Positions 34,916 to 44,110 of a stretch of 64,000 nt of DNA are shown here, one piece after another; within the stretch, counting starts at the first letter, position 1, and the number at the start of each line of letters is the position of its first letter. Under the pieces are notes generated by a model. The model saw only the letters and a list, made by a program, of their open reading frames with translations. It ran no database searches and had not been told where the DNA came from. Where the stretch lies: contig NZ_JACFRN010000001.1 in the NCBI RefSeq assembly GCF_016100975.1, forward strand, positions 248,001 to 312,000, read 5' to 3'. The DNA comes from Lactobacillus sp. W8174 (GTDB lineage Bacteria; Bacillota; Bacilli; Lactobacillales; Lactobacillaceae). Both the position numbers and the translations under genes were made by a program.

Positions 34916-35641
34916 ATGAAGAAAAAACTTTTGTTAAGTCTAGCTGGAATTGCATTTTTGACTTTGGGATTAAGTACCACTAAGCCAGTTTCGGCTGCAG
35001 AAACTGATGCAAATTCAACTAATCAAAGTCAGACTAATAATACAACTTCTAATACTACAAAGGGAGATTCGAATACGTCAAACACTACAGATCAAAGTAA
35101 AACCAATAATGAACAATCCAATACAACTAACAGTACAAATAAGCCTTCTATAACAGATACGACAAAGAAGCCCAAGAAAAATAATACTAATTCAAATAAT
35201 GCAATAAAATATTTAGGCAAAACTGTCAAATTAAAGAGAAATGCCTATATATATGACAGTAAGGGTAAAAGAATTAAAAACAAAAAACTGAAAAAAGGAA
35301 CAATTCTTTCGGTTATCGGTTTTACTACAGTTAAAAATAAGAGTTATCTGCAAATATCATTAAATGGCAAGAAAACTAAGAAGAAAGAATACGTAAAGCC
35401 AGGTAATGTAAAGCTTTTTAAAGTTGCCAGCTATAAAGTAAAACGCAATGCTAAAGTTTACGATAGCAAAGGCAAGCTTCTGGTAAAAGGAAATAAATAT
35501 TCATACGTTAAAAAAGGTACAACAGTTTTTGTATATAGTACTAAGAAGATTAAAGGTAAAAAGTTAGTAGGAATATCTGAAACACAGTTTTTAAAATGGT
35601 CTGATTTAGTTCATAAGACTGGTAAAGCTGTCATTAAATAA
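34916..35641 (+). CDS. Secreted protein with two SLAP (S-layer associated) repeats
   Basis: A 241-residue exported protein. The signal peptide covers residues 1-30 (KKKLLLSLAGIAFLTLGL, cleavage after VSA). A Thr/Asn/Ser-rich linker (about 31-95) follows. Two cell-wall-binding repeats come next: TVKLKRNAYIYDSKGKRIKN (about 103) and YKVKRNAKVYDSKGKLLVK (about 178). Such repeats attach S-layer and related proteins to wall polymers in the L. delbrueckii group. The lysine content is very high. TGAGGTG precedes the ATG. A surface structural or adhesive role is likely. Confidence 0.83.
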   Translation: MKKKLLLSLAGIAFLTLGLSTTKPVSAAETDANSTNQSQTNNTTSNTTKGDSNTSNTTDQSKTNNEQSNTTNSTNKPSITDTTKKPKKNNTNSNNAIKYLGKTVKLKRNAYIYDSKGKRIKNKKLKKGTILSVIGFTTVKNKSYLQISLNGKKTKKKEYVKPGNVKLFKVASYKVKRNAKVYDSKGKLLVKGNKYSYVKKGTTVFVYSTKKIKGKKLVGISETQFLKWSDLVHKTGKAVIK

Positions 35642-35673
35642 TTTGGGTTTTGTTTTTCATAGGGGGCACATAA

Positions 35674-36156
35674 ATGACTGATCCTGTTTTAAAAAGAGTA
35701 GCTATCAGAAAATATACGACTGAAAAAGTTGCTCAAGATGATATTGCTAAGTTGATCAACGCTTTTCAAGCATCTCCTTGTGGCATGCACCAAACTGACG
35801 TGATGCAGATGACCGTGGTTGAGAGTGAAGAATTATTAGCAGAAATAGAACAAGTTACAAGTAACGCTTGCTATAATGCTCCTTTATTATTTGTCATCAA
35901 TGTCAAAAAGAATAATGAGTTTGGTGAAAGAGACGCTTCTGTTGCTGCAGAAAACATAATGGTAGAGGCGGCAGAACTCAACCTGGGTTCGGTTTATCTA
36001 ATGAATGCGGCTAGTGTACTCAATTCTGCTAAAAACTTGGAAGAAAAGTTAGGTCTTCCGCAGAATTTTGAAACCTGTGTTATTGTTGCCTGCGGTCATG
36101 CTGCTGAAGAACCAGACGATGATAGATCAAATAGATATAAAGTAGTAAGAAGATAA
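35674..36156 (+). CDS. Small nitroreductase family flavoprotein
   Basis: A 160-residue protein, shorter than classical nitroreductases (about 200-220). The N-terminal VAIRKYTTEKVAQDDI gives the FMN-contact Arg. FQASPCGMHQTDVMQMTVVE and AAELNLGSVYLMNAA cover the flavin and dimer region. The end is VIVACGHAAEEP. Substrate unknown. AGGGGGC is its ribosome site. Confidence 0.8.
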   Translation: MTDPVLKRVAIRKYTTEKVAQDDIAKLINAFQASPCGMHQTDVMQMTVVESEELLAEIEQVTSNACYNAPLLFVINVKKNNEFGERDASVAAENIMVEAAELNLGSVYLMNAASVLNSAKNLEEKLGLPQNFETCVIVACGHAAEEPDDDRSNRYKVVRR

Positions 36157-36179
36157 GATTTTTAGTATAAGAACCAAAG

Positions 36180-36226
36180 ACTTTAGCTATCAGCTGTATT
36201 TTAATGATGCTAGCTAAAGTTTTTTA
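36180..36226 (+). terminator. Terminator after the nitroreductase gene
   Basis: ACTTTAGCTA (36180-36189) pairs with TAGCTAAAGT (36211-36220), then six T. Confidence 0.7.
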
Positions 36227-36281
36227 TTTTGAACAAAATATTCAATTTATTGCACCACAAATGGTTTAAATAAAGGTTACT

Positions 36282-36309
36282 TGGTATAATAGTTATGTAA
36301 GCGTTACAT
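36282..36309 (+). promoter_or_regulatory. Promoter -10 and cre-like palindrome upstream of dhaK
   Basis: TGGTATAAT (extended -10, TATAAT at 36285-36290) is followed by ATGTAAGCGTTACAT (36295-36309), a 15-base palindrome apart from its centre. The cre consensus half TGTAAGCG is perfect. Binding by CcpA here would block dhaKLM transcription. Confidence 0.55.
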
Positions 36310-36333
36310 TTATTTACTGAAGGAGCTAATTAC

Positions 36334-37329
36334 ATGAAAAAAATTATTAATGATCCTGCTAATGTTGTACCAGAAATGGTTAAAGGTATGGTGAGATCTT
36401 ATCCACAATTTATAACAAAAATAGAAGATGCTGAGGCTGTGATGAGAGCAGATAAAGAATCTATGACTGGTAAGGTAGGTATTGTCAGTGGTGGAGGTTC
36501 TGGTCACGAACCTACTCATGCTGGTTTTGTGGGTAAAGGGATGTTAAGTGCAGCTGTTTGTGGAGAAGTGTTTACATCCCCAACGCCGGATCAAATATAC
36601 GCAGCAATCAAAGCAGTTGACCAAGGTCAAGGTGTCTTTTTAGTAATTAAAAATTATTCTGGAGACGTCATGAACTTTGATATGGCAAAAGATATGGCTG
36701 ATATGGACAACATCAAAGTTAAATCAATTGTGGTTGACGATGATATAGCTGTTGAAAACAGTACTTTTACGCAAGGTAGACGTGGTGTAGCCGGTACTTT
36801 GTTTATGCATAAGATACTTGGCGCCATGGCTCAAAATGGTGCAAGTTTAGACGAAATTGCTGCAGCAGCTAAAAAAGTTTTGCCTAATATTAAAACAATT
36901 GCGGTAGCCTTATCAGCTGCTACCAATCCTGAAACAGGCAAACCTGGTTTTGTTTTAAAAGATGATGAAATTGAATATGGCGTAGGCATTCACTCAGAGC
37001 CTGGCTACCGCCGTGAAAAAATTAAGCCTGCTAAAGACTTGGTTTCTGAATTGGTAGGTAAATTAAATGATGAAATGCATTTGGATCACAACAAGAAATA
37101 TGCGGTATTGGTTAATGGCATGGGTGCAACTCCATTAATGGAACAATACATTTTTAGCAATGACTTGCTTGATAAATTGGCGGAGTTTGATGTTAAACCA
37201 GCTTTCATGAAAGTTGGTAATTACATGACATCATTGGATATGGCCGGTATTTCGCTCACATTTTTTGAAATAGCTGATGAAAAATGGCTCAAGTACCTTA
37301 ATCAGCCCGTTGAAACCATTGCTTGGTAA
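36334..37329 (+). CDS. dhaK: Dihydroxyacetone kinase subunit DhaK
   Basis: A 331-residue DhaK. VSGGGSGHEPTHAGFVGKGM (about residue 50) and the substrate-binding His in YGVGIHSEPGYRR (about residue 213) are the active-site motifs. It binds dihydroxyacetone covalently through that His. With DhaL (ADP carrier) and DhaM (phosphotransferase-system donor) it makes dihydroxyacetone phosphate. AAGGAGC precedes ATG. Confidence 0.94.
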   Translation: MKKIINDPANVVPEMVKGMVRSYPQFITKIEDAEAVMRADKESMTGKVGIVSGGGSGHEPTHAGFVGKGMLSAAVCGEVFTSPTPDQIYAAIKAVDQGQGVFLVIKNYSGDVMNFDMAKDMADMDNIKVKSIVVDDDIAVENSTFTQGRRGVAGTLFMHKILGAMAQNGASLDEIAAAAKKVLPNIKTIAVALSAATNPETGKPGFVLKDDEIEYGVGIHSEPGYRREKIKPAKDLVSELVGKLNDEMHLDHNKKYAVLVNGMGATPLMEQYIFSNDLLDKLAEFDVKPAFMKVGNYMTSLDMAGISLTFFEIADEKWLKYLNQPVETIAW

Positions 37330-37346
37330 AAGAAGGGAAGAATAAT

Positions 37347-37931
37347 ATGGGATTGACTGTAAACAATTTAATTGACTGGATGAATAATTTTTCTGCCAAA
37401 ATCGAACAAAATAAGCAATATTTAAGTGACCTTGATACAGCCATCGGTGATGGTGACCATGGCTTTAACATGAGTCGCGGGATGATCGCGGTTAGTCAAA
37501 AACTTTCCACTAAACCTGAAACTATCACTGACGTATTCAAGCAAATTGCCATGACTCTAATTTCGACGGTTGGTGGAGCTTCAGGCCCGCTGTATGGCAC
37601 CGCTTTTTTAGAAATGGCCAAGAAAAGCGCTACTAGTGATGACATTGGTGAATTACTGGACGCTGCTTTAGCTGGTATTAAAAAACGTGGCGGTGCTGAA
37701 CCAGGAGACAAAACGATGGTTGATGTTTGGTCAGTACTCGTACCTGAAGTAAAAGCGCATAATTTAACTCAAGAAAAAATTGATTCTGCTGTAACTGCAA
37801 CTAAAGATTTGATTGCTAAAAAGGGTCGTGCTTCATATTTAGGAGAGAGATCAAAAGGTCATGTTGATCCCGGCTCGCAATCTAGTGGCTATCTCTTTGA
37901 AGCTTTACTAGAAACTAAAGGTATACTATGA
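37347..37931 (+). CDS. dhaL: Dihydroxyacetone kinase subunit DhaL
   Basis: A 194-residue DhaL with the ADP/Mg-binding DTAIGDGDHGFNMSRG (about residue 30) and TVGGASGPLYGTAFL (about residue 72), plus KGRASYLGERSKGHVDPGS near the end. I start it at ATG 37347, 6-7 bases after GAAGGGAAG; an in-frame ATG at 37323 overlaps the dhaK end. dhaM overlaps its stop by 4 bases. Confidence 0.93.
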   Translation: MGLTVNNLIDWMNNFSAKIEQNKQYLSDLDTAIGDGDHGFNMSRGMIAVSQKLSTKPETITDVFKQIAMTLISTVGGASGPLYGTAFLEMAKKSATSDDIGELLDAALAGIKKRGGAEPGDKTMVDVWSVLVPEVKAHNLTQEKIDSAVTATKDLIAKKGRASYLGERSKGHVDPGSQSSGYLFEALLETKGIL

Positions 37932-38299
37932 GTTTAGGCATTACGTTAGTATCACATGTTCCTGAAATACCTACTGGATTGACTAAACTTTTAGATCAAG
38001 TTGCAAAAGATGTATCAATTACAACTGCTGGCGGAACAAATGAAGAAGATATAGGGACTAGCATGGACAAGGTTTTGCAGGCTTTTTCTGACAATAAAGC
38101 TGATGAAATTTTGGCTTTTTATGATTTAGGCAGTGCCAAAATGAATATTGAATTGGCTACTGAAATGACTTCCAAAAAAATTCACTTATATGATGTTGCC
38201 TTCATCGAAGGGGCATATACAGCAGCCACTCTGATTGAAGCCGGAGTTAATTTATCTGAAATAGAAAAACAGCTTGAGTGCTTAAAAATAAAAAAATAG
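37928..38299 (+). CDS. dhaM: PTS-dependent dihydroxyacetone kinase phosphotransferase subunit DhaM
   Basis: A 123-residue single-domain DhaM (mannose-type EIIA fold). The phospho-acceptor His is in GITLVSHVPEIPTG (His 10). GGTNEEDIGTSMDKV and LAFYDLGSAKMNIELATEM follow. It takes phosphate from HPr and passes it to DhaL-ADP. The enterobacterial HPr and EI extensions are absent, as in other Firmicutes. Confidence 0.92.
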   Translation: MSLGITLVSHVPEIPTGLTKLLDQVAKDVSITTAGGTNEEDIGTSMDKVLQAFSDNKADEILAFYDLGSAKMNIELATEMTSKKIHLYDVAFIEGAYTAATLIEAGVNLSEIEKQLECLKIKK

Positions 38300-38323
38300 G
38301 TTTAAAACAATATAATATTCGGC

Positions 38324-38344
38324 TTTGTCCTAATTTTTGGGTCA
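38324..38344 (-). mobile_element. Degenerate insertion-sequence end
   Basis: TTTGTCCTAATTTTTGGGTCA resembles the complement of the inverted-repeat arm at 29118-29140 (GTGACCCCCAAATTTAGGACA and on). No transposase is nearby. The rest of the 307-base gap 38300-38606 is AT-rich and holds the glpF promoter. Confidence 0.35.
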
Positions 38345-38500
38345 TATCAAAATTTCATAGCTTACTTTTTTAATAAAAATAACAGATGCAAAAATATAGT
38401 GGCAATTTTTAAGAAGCAGAATACAAATATGCTAAAAGCAGGAATATTAAATAACAATTATCAAAAAAGGATGCATTCACCATTTTATTTAAAGAAAGGG

Positions 38501-38529
38501 TTTACACAAGCAAGATTTTATAATATATT
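38501..38529 (+). promoter_or_regulatory. Promoter of glpF with a downstream inverted repeat
   Basis: TTTACA (38501-38506), 17 bases, TATATT (38524-38529). An inverted repeat TTAGGTT-TATTT-AACCTAA lies at 38563-38581, between promoter and ribosome site, and could be an operator. Confidence 0.5.
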
Positions 38530-38606
38530 TTGTTTGGGAGTAATTTGCTACTAAACATTATTTTAGGTTTATTTAACCTAATAATCGAAGTAGGAGATTT
38601 TAAAAA

Positions 38607-39326
38607 ATGAATAATAGCTTATCAATGCAATTAGTGGGAGAGTTCATCGGAACTATCATCTTAGTATTGCTTGGAGATGGCGTTTGTGCTGGTGTCAATT
38701 TGAACAAGTCAAAAGCAAAAGGCAGCGGCTGGATCGTTATTTCTTTTGGTTGGGGTTTCGCTGTAACTTTCGGTGTATTTTGTGTTAGTTGGCTTTGTCC
38801 GGGACACTTTAATCCAGCGGTTTCATTAGGAATGGCTATTGCAAATAAATTGCCTTGGTCTTCAGTTTTGCCATATATGCTGGCACAGACAGCCGGTGGC
38901 TTTATCGGCGGTATCTTAGTTTGGTTAACTTATTTTCCTCACTGGGAAGAAACAACTGATCAAGAGGGCATTCTAGGTTCTTTTGCAACTACACCAGCAA
39001 TTAGAAACTATATGTGGAATTTCTTTACAGAAATGATTGCTACTTTTGTTTTGGTTTTCGGCTTGCTCGGACTAACTAATACTAAATTGGCAGCGGGTCT
39101 CAATCCATTACTGGCAGGATTTTTGATCACAGCGATTTGTTTGTCCTTGGGAGGACCAACTGGTATCGCTATTAATCCAGCTCGTGATTTAGGACCAAGA
39201 CTTGCTCACCAATTTATGCCAATTGCCAATAAAGGCGGTTCAGATTGGGCTTATAGTTGGGTGCCAGTCTTTGGGCCACTTTTAGGTGGAGTAATTGCGG
39301 CATTATTATTCAATGTGATTGCTTAG
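38607..39326 (+). CDS. glpF: Glycerol uptake facilitator (aquaglyceroporin)
   Basis: A 239-residue major intrinsic protein with six helices and the two pore motifs HFNPAVSLG (about residue 70) and INPARDLGPR (about residue 190). The Asp after the second NPAR favours glycerol or dihydroxyacetone rather than water alone. Located directly after dhaKLM, it probably supplies that kinase. It has its own promoter, and TAGGAG precedes the ATG. Confidence 0.92.
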   Translation: MNNSLSMQLVGEFIGTIILVLLGDGVCAGVNLNKSKAKGSGWIVISFGWGFAVTFGVFCVSWLCPGHFNPAVSLGMAIANKLPWSSVLPYMLAQTAGGFIGGILVWLTYFPHWEETTDQEGILGSFATTPAIRNYMWNFFTEMIATFVLVFGLLGLTNTKLAAGLNPLLAGFLITAICLSLGGPTGIAINPARDLGPRLAHQFMPIANKGGSDWAYSWVPVFGPLLGGVIAALLFNVIA

Positions 39327-39330
39327 TTAA

Positions 39331-39366
39331 AAAGGCTTACGTTAAAAGGACGTAAGTCTTTTTTTA
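39331..39366. terminator. Bidirectional terminator between glpF and the LysR gene
   Basis: AAGGCTTACGT (39332-39342) pairs with ACGTAAGTCTT (39350-39360), with A and T tracts. Confidence 0.85.
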
Positions 39367-39374
39367 TGCCCAAA

Positions 39375-40268
39375 TTATTGATATTCATCTGGTTTAAAAT
39401 GTCGCAGAATTTCAATCCCTTTGCGCTGATACTTGTTAGGTATAAAGCTTTTTCTCATTGCTATCTGCATGTATGCCCACAATTTTTGACCCGGTTTTAA
39501 CCGAATGACGTGAATATCAGAAACCTCTTTTAAACTACTTTCCATAGCAAGAGCAATGCCCACATTGCGTTTAACTAATTCTATCATCATTCTCATTGTA
39601 GTAGCAGTGTATGAAATCTGTGGCGTAAAATCACCTAACTTCGCTTCCTGTTCCAAACATTCTCTGGTTAAATAGCCTCTTTTGCGAGCGACAAACTTGC
39701 GGTTGCGCAAGTCGGAAGCACTAATTTGATGGACATCCCGCCACTTGTCGCTCGTACTGGTAATAATGACTAGTTCGGTTCTTTGCAAGTTATGAATAAA
39801 ATATTCGGGGTCATTGATAGGAACCATCCACGAATATATTGCTACATCGACGGTACCGTTAGTTAAGTCGGAAAACGCGTTAGCCGATCTTTCAATTCTC
39901 GAATCAATTAGATTGGCAATATTTGCTTGATAAAATTTTTGAATAATATCGGCGATGTAAAGGCTACCGGCTTCCCCAGAAAAGGCAAGCCGAATTTTTT
40001 TGTCACTAGCATGCATCACATCATAATTGATGCTGGCGATATCCTGCAACAGTATTTTTGCTCTTTTATAGAGTAAGTCGCCGGCATCGGTCAAAGTTAT
40101 TTTACTTTTACGATTTTTTTGCAATATTAGTGGATCATCGAACTTATCTGCCAGCCGCTTCACTGCCATGGAAATTGTGGGCTGGGTAACATCAAAAAAT
40201 GCGGCTGTGGTGGTATAGTTACCAGTTTCGACTAATTTACAAAAATATAATAAGTCTTTTTCATTCAT
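39375..40268 (-). CDS. LysR family transcriptional regulator of the flavoprotein cluster
   Basis: A 297-residue LysR protein. The N-terminal helix-turn-helix is LLYFCKLVETGNYTTTAAFF with VTQPTISMAVKRL (residues 5-45). The effector domain runs from about 90. It is divergent from the tandem FAD/FMN-binding reductase genes at 40462, the usual layout for a local activator. The intergenic region (40269-40461) is AT-rich with a short palindrome TGCT-GTAAT-AGCA. Confidence 0.87.
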   Translation of the reverse strand: MNEKDLLYFCKLVETGNYTTTAAFFDVTQPTISMAVKRLADKFDDPLILQKNRKSKITLTDAGDLLYKRAKILLQDIASINYDVMHASDKKIRLAFSGEAGSLYIADIIQKFYQANIANLIDSRIERSANAFSDLTNGTVDVAIYSWMVPINDPEYFIHNLQRTELVIITSTSDKWRDVHQISASDLRNRKFVARKRGYLTRECLEQEAKLGDFTPQISYTATTMRMMIELVKRNVGIALAMESSLKEVSDIHVIRLKPGQKLWAYMQIAMRKSFIPNKYQRKGIEILRHFKPDEYQ

Positions 40269-40403
40269 GAGTACTTCCTAAATAAATAAAATTTATAAAT
40301 ATATCTAATTAAATTATATTAAATTTAGCTTTAATGTACAATAACAAGTTGCTGTAATAGCATTTTGTATTATGAAAATAAAATATTTTTTTAAAAAATT
40401 TAA

Positions 40404-40433
40404 TTAGACTTAAAAAGATGGTCAAGATATATT
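40404..40433 (+). promoter_or_regulatory. Promoter of the first flavoprotein gene
   Basis: TTAGAC (40404-40409), 18 bases, TATATT (40428-40433). The -35 is imperfect, in keeping with LysR-dependent activation. Confidence 0.45.
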
Positions 40434-40461
40434 TACGTTAAGAATAGTTTATAAGAAAGTG

Positions 40462-42258
40462 ATGGTGAAAAATTTGATCTACGATTCAACTCTCAAATGG
40501 GACGCCGTTTACGACGTAATTGTAGTCGGATTCGGCGGAGCTGGAGCCGGTGCAGCAAGATTCGCAGCAGATAATAATGCGCACGTTCTGCTCATTGACT
40601 CAGCCCCTGAAGGTCATGAAGGTGGCAATACCAGGTATGCTGGTGGTGCTTTTGCTTGGAGCGATAATTTTGCTGATCTGCGTGAATATTATAAGCAAAC
40701 TTATTATCCCTTTAAGTATGATCCAAAAGATTTAGACGCTTTTGTCAATAATGTTTTGAAGATGAAGGAGTACTCTCAAAAATATTTTGGCATTGAAGCA
40801 CAATACACCGGCAGAAGACCTCAAGGAGAATATCCGGAATACAAGCATGCAGAAACTATGCGCTCACAAAGCATGACTGCTGGTATGTATAATGGCGGAT
40901 TCTGGAAATTATTACGTAAAAAAGTTTACGAGCGTTTAGACAAAATTGATGTTTGGTTTGAAAGTCCTGCACAACATTTAATTCAGGACCCCAACACTAA
41001 AACCATTTTAGGTGTGCAAATTAAACATCAAGGTATAAATAGAAATGTGGCTGCCAGAAACGGTGTAGTTCTATCATGTGGTGGCTTTGAAAATAACCAA
41101 GATATGGTTCAAACATTTTTAGGTCAAGGTTCTTTAGCTCCAATTGGTACTTTATATAATCAAGGTAAAGGAATTGATTTAGCAGTTGAAGCTGGCGCTA
41201 GACTGTGGCATATGTCCAACTATGATTCACATGGTTTTTCTTTAAGAGAAGGTCAGCCAAGAGAAAAATTTGCTTACATGATCAACTGGAAGAGCTTGTT
41301 TAATGGCAGTATTTTCGTTGCTGGCGATGATGGCACCCGGTATTACCGTGAAGACGAAGAGGACCGTCATGGATACAAATATAACCACGGCAACTGGATT
41401 ATGCAGCCTAATCAAAATCATCCACATATCATCATGGATCAAAGGCAATTTGAGCAACTAGCTAATGACGATTCAGATAAGGCTGAACAAATTAAGAGCC
41501 TGATCACCTATGCCATAAAAGCTGAAACTATTGCCGAATTAGCTGACAAGATTGCCGCACCAAAATTGGCTGAAGCTGTCAGTGATTTTAACTTTTTAGT
41601 TAATGAAAAAAAGCGCGATATGTTTTTAAATCGCAAAATTGAAACAATGCGTGCTTTTGGCGCAGGACCATATTATGCTATCCCAATTCGCCACAACATT
41701 CTGCACACGCATGGTGGCGCTCGTCGTAATGAAAATTGCGAAGTTTTGGACATGGAGAATAATGTTATTCCTCATTTATATGAAGCTGGTGAATTAGGAG
41801 ATATTTTTGCTACCAAATATGTTGGTGCAAACAGTATTGCTGATTTGTTAATTTCTGGCAAAATTGCGGGAGAAAATGCTGCATGGCCAAAAAGAAAAAT
41901 GGCTGAAGTTGATGTAGTTACAGGTGCTTCAGAAAACCCTGATCTAAAATCTGACGCTCATGCTTCTTCAACTGATTTTGAAGCTGGACCCAATCAGGGA
42001 ATCGGAATTAGTGAAAATGGCATTAATGATGTTCCAATTGTAGTACGCGTCACGATGTCAGGTGATAAGATTTCTCAAATTGAAACACTGCAAGAAAAGG
42101 AAACTCCTTATTTGGGAGGCAAAGCAATTCCCGTTCTAACTAATGAAATGATTGAAAAGCAAACTACAGAGGTTGATGCGGTCAGTGGCGCAAGTACAAC
42201 TAGTGCTGCTTTTAAAGAAGCGGTCAACCAAGCAATTGAGAACGCTGAAAAGCAGTAA
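40462..42258 (+). CDS. FAD-dependent reductase with C-terminal FMN_bind domain (1)
   Basis: A 598-residue flavoprotein. Residues 15-500 are an FAD_binding_2 domain of the fumarate-reductase/3-ketosteroid-dehydrogenase class: VYDVIVVGFGGAGAGAARFA, EGGNTRYAGGAF and the late HLYEAGELGDIF. Residues ~510-599 are an FMN_bind domain with the flavinylation-type motif EVDAVSGASTTS. No signal peptide, so it is cytoplasmic. The HYTMGG and NRxGG signatures of true fumarate reductases are replaced by HTHGGARR and KYVGANS, so the substrate is probably another unsaturated acid. The start is uncertain (GTG 40459, ATG 40462 or GTG 40465; weak ribosome site). The next paralogue starts 12 bases after. Confidence 0.8.
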   Translation: MVKNLIYDSTLKWDAVYDVIVVGFGGAGAGAARFAADNNAHVLLIDSAPEGHEGGNTRYAGGAFAWSDNFADLREYYKQTYYPFKYDPKDLDAFVNNVLKMKEYSQKYFGIEAQYTGRRPQGEYPEYKHAETMRSQSMTAGMYNGGFWKLLRKKVYERLDKIDVWFESPAQHLIQDPNTKTILGVQIKHQGINRNVAARNGVVLSCGGFENNQDMVQTFLGQGSLAPIGTLYNQGKGIDLAVEAGARLWHMSNYDSHGFSLREGQPREKFAYMINWKSLFNGSIFVAGDDGTRYYREDEEDRHGYKYNHGNWIMQPNQNHPHIIMDQRQFEQLANDDSDKAEQIKSLITYAIKAETIAELADKIAAPKLAEAVSDFNFLVNEKKRDMFLNRKIETMRAFGAGPYYAIPIRHNILHTHGGARRNENCEVLDMENNVIPHLYEAGELGDIFATKYVGANSIADLLISGKIAGENAAWPKRKMAEVDVVTGASENPDLKSDAHASSTDFEAGPNQGIGISENGINDVPIVVRVTMSGDKISQIETLQEKETPYLGGKAIPVLTNEMIEKQTTEVDAVSGASTTSAAFKEAVNQAIENAEKQ

Positions 42259-42270
42259 AGAAGTGCAAAA

Positions 42271-44106
42271 ATGAAAATCAACGAAAAAACTAAGTGGAAT
42301 GGTGTGTATGATGTAGTCGTTTTAGGTTTCGGTGGAGCCGGAGGCACGGCAGCTCGTTTTGCGGCAGAAAATGGTGCTCAAGTCTTATTAGTTGACGCTG
42401 CTCCTTATGGTCATGAGGGTGGTAACACCCGTTATTCAGCACAGCATGTTGCTATGGCACATGATAGAAAGAAGATTGCTGAATATTATGAGCAGCTGGC
42501 AGCGCCATATAATTTTGATCAGAAAACAATGGCTGCTTATCTTGATGGCTTTGTTAATATGCCGCAATACTTTAAAAAGTATTTTGGTATTGATCCTTTT
42601 ATCTGGTCACGTGATAATCAACCGGGTGACCATTTAGCAAAGAAAAAGAATTTATGTGAGTATCCTGAATATCGCGGCTCTGAAACCTTTGATTTTGCCC
42701 TGGTTCATAACCAAGACTTTGATGCTGAACTATGGAAAGTAATTCGTGCTCAAGTCGTCAAAAATGCTGCCAACATTGATGTCTGGCTTAATTCTAAAGC
42801 AGAGCATTTATTGCAGGACGAGGCAACTGGTGAAATAGCTGGAGTAACTATTAATCGTAACAAGAAACAATATTATATTCATGCTCGCAAAGGAGTAATT
42901 GTTGCTACAGGTGGCTTTGAAAATAATAAACAGATGCAGCAGGATTACCTGCACGTCACTAAATTAACCCCGCTGGGTACTCTCTATAATAAGGGTGATG
43001 GGATTAAAATGACTAGTGAAGTTGGAGCAAAAATGTGGCACATGAGCAATTATGAATCATTGGGCATCGTTCCCAGCTATGTAATTGCTGAAGGTGAAAA
43101 TGAGCGTGGTCGGCAGGTTAGCGGCTGGCAAAATGTCAAATCAGGTGCAATTTTTGCGGTGGCAGACGACGGCACCCGCTTTATGCGCGAAGACGCTAAA
43201 TTCAGACATGGTCATATAGCTGAACACGGGGACTATTTATTGCCTCACGCTTACGACAATGCATGGCTAGTCTTTGATAATCAGCAATATCAAAAGTTTG
43301 TCTTAGAACAAAAGCAAGGAAAGCTCAAGTACGGTAAGTTCTTTGACAAGGTTGTTAGTGCCGGTTCACTGACTGAATTAGCCCAAAAGATGAATGTACC
43401 AGCCGCAAATCTGGAAAATACTGTTTTGCAATTTAACGAGTTTGCCACTAACGGCAAGGATTTGGAATTTGGTCGTGCACCTGAGTCAATGACTAGTTTC
43501 GATTTAAAAGATGACGTCCATGCAGTTAAATTGGCTCCTGCAGTGCTTAATACCCAGGGTGGACCAGAACATGATGAGTTTGCCCGTGTACTTGATGTCA
43601 ACAATCAATCAATCAAACGTCTCTACACAGCTGGTGAGCTTGGCGGAATGTGCGTCAATCGTTATCAGGGCGGTGGCAACTTAGCTGAATGCTTGATTTT
43701 TGGCAAAATTGCTGGAGAAAATGCTGCCAAGTTAGAGTCAATTGAGTATTCGATTAATTTAACGGGGAAGTTGCCGCGAATTAATGATCTTTTGGATGGT
43801 GAAAAGGACGATCAAATTGAGTTGGGACAAAATCAGTTTTTAGGATCTTCTGAAGCAGGTATTGGCGGCAGGATTTTGGTTCGTGTTACTTATTTTGATA
43901 ATAAAATCAAAAAAATCGAAGTACTGGAAAATCATGAAACGGAAGGAATTGGAGCTGTAGCCATTGACCGTATACCCCAAGAAATGGTAAGCAATAATTC
44001 TACGGATGTTGATGCAGTTTCAGGAGCTTCTACCACAACTAATGCTTTAAAGGAAGCCGTGAATGTGGCGATTAAGAAAGCACAAAATAGCTCTAAAGGA
44101 GAATAA
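42271..44106 (+). CDS. FAD-dependent reductase with C-terminal FMN_bind domain (2)
   Basis: A 611-residue paralogue of the preceding gene with the same order: FAD domain beginning VYDVVVLGFGGAGGTAARFA and ending in LYTAGELGGMCVNRYQGGGN, then FMN_bind with DVDAVSGASTTTNALKEAV near residue 590. It keeps the Arg of NRYQGGGN but has LNTQGGPEHDEF where fumarate reductases have HYTMGG. Probably a soluble NAD(P)H- or flavin-driven reductase of an enoate or a related acid. It sits between reductase 1 and a DASS transporter that may import the substrate. Confidence 0.8.
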   Translation: MKINEKTKWNGVYDVVVLGFGGAGGTAARFAAENGAQVLLVDAAPYGHEGGNTRYSAQHVAMAHDRKKIAEYYEQLAAPYNFDQKTMAAYLDGFVNMPQYFKKYFGIDPFIWSRDNQPGDHLAKKKNLCEYPEYRGSETFDFALVHNQDFDAELWKVIRAQVVKNAANIDVWLNSKAEHLLQDEATGEIAGVTINRNKKQYYIHARKGVIVATGGFENNKQMQQDYLHVTKLTPLGTLYNKGDGIKMTSEVGAKMWHMSNYESLGIVPSYVIAEGENERGRQVSGWQNVKSGAIFAVADDGTRFMREDAKFRHGHIAEHGDYLLPHAYDNAWLVFDNQQYQKFVLEQKQGKLKYGKFFDKVVSAGSLTELAQKMNVPAANLENTVLQFNEFATNGKDLEFGRAPESMTSFDLKDDVHAVKLAPAVLNTQGGPEHDEFARVLDVNNQSIKRLYTAGELGGMCVNRYQGGGNLAECLIFGKIAGENAAKLESIEYSINLTGKLPRINDLLDGEKDDQIELGQNQFLGSSEAGIGGRILVRVTYFDNKIKKIEVLENHETEGIGAVAIDRIPQEMVSNNSTDVDAVSGASTTTNALKEAVNVAIKKAQNSSKGE

Positions 44107-44110
44107 AGAA

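Noticed and set aside
40462-44106. Calling the tandem flavoproteins fumarate reductases or ketosteroid dehydrogenases
   Set aside because: The diagnostic fumarate active-site residues are not conserved and no steroid-specific evidence exists; only the fold and cofactors can be supported.
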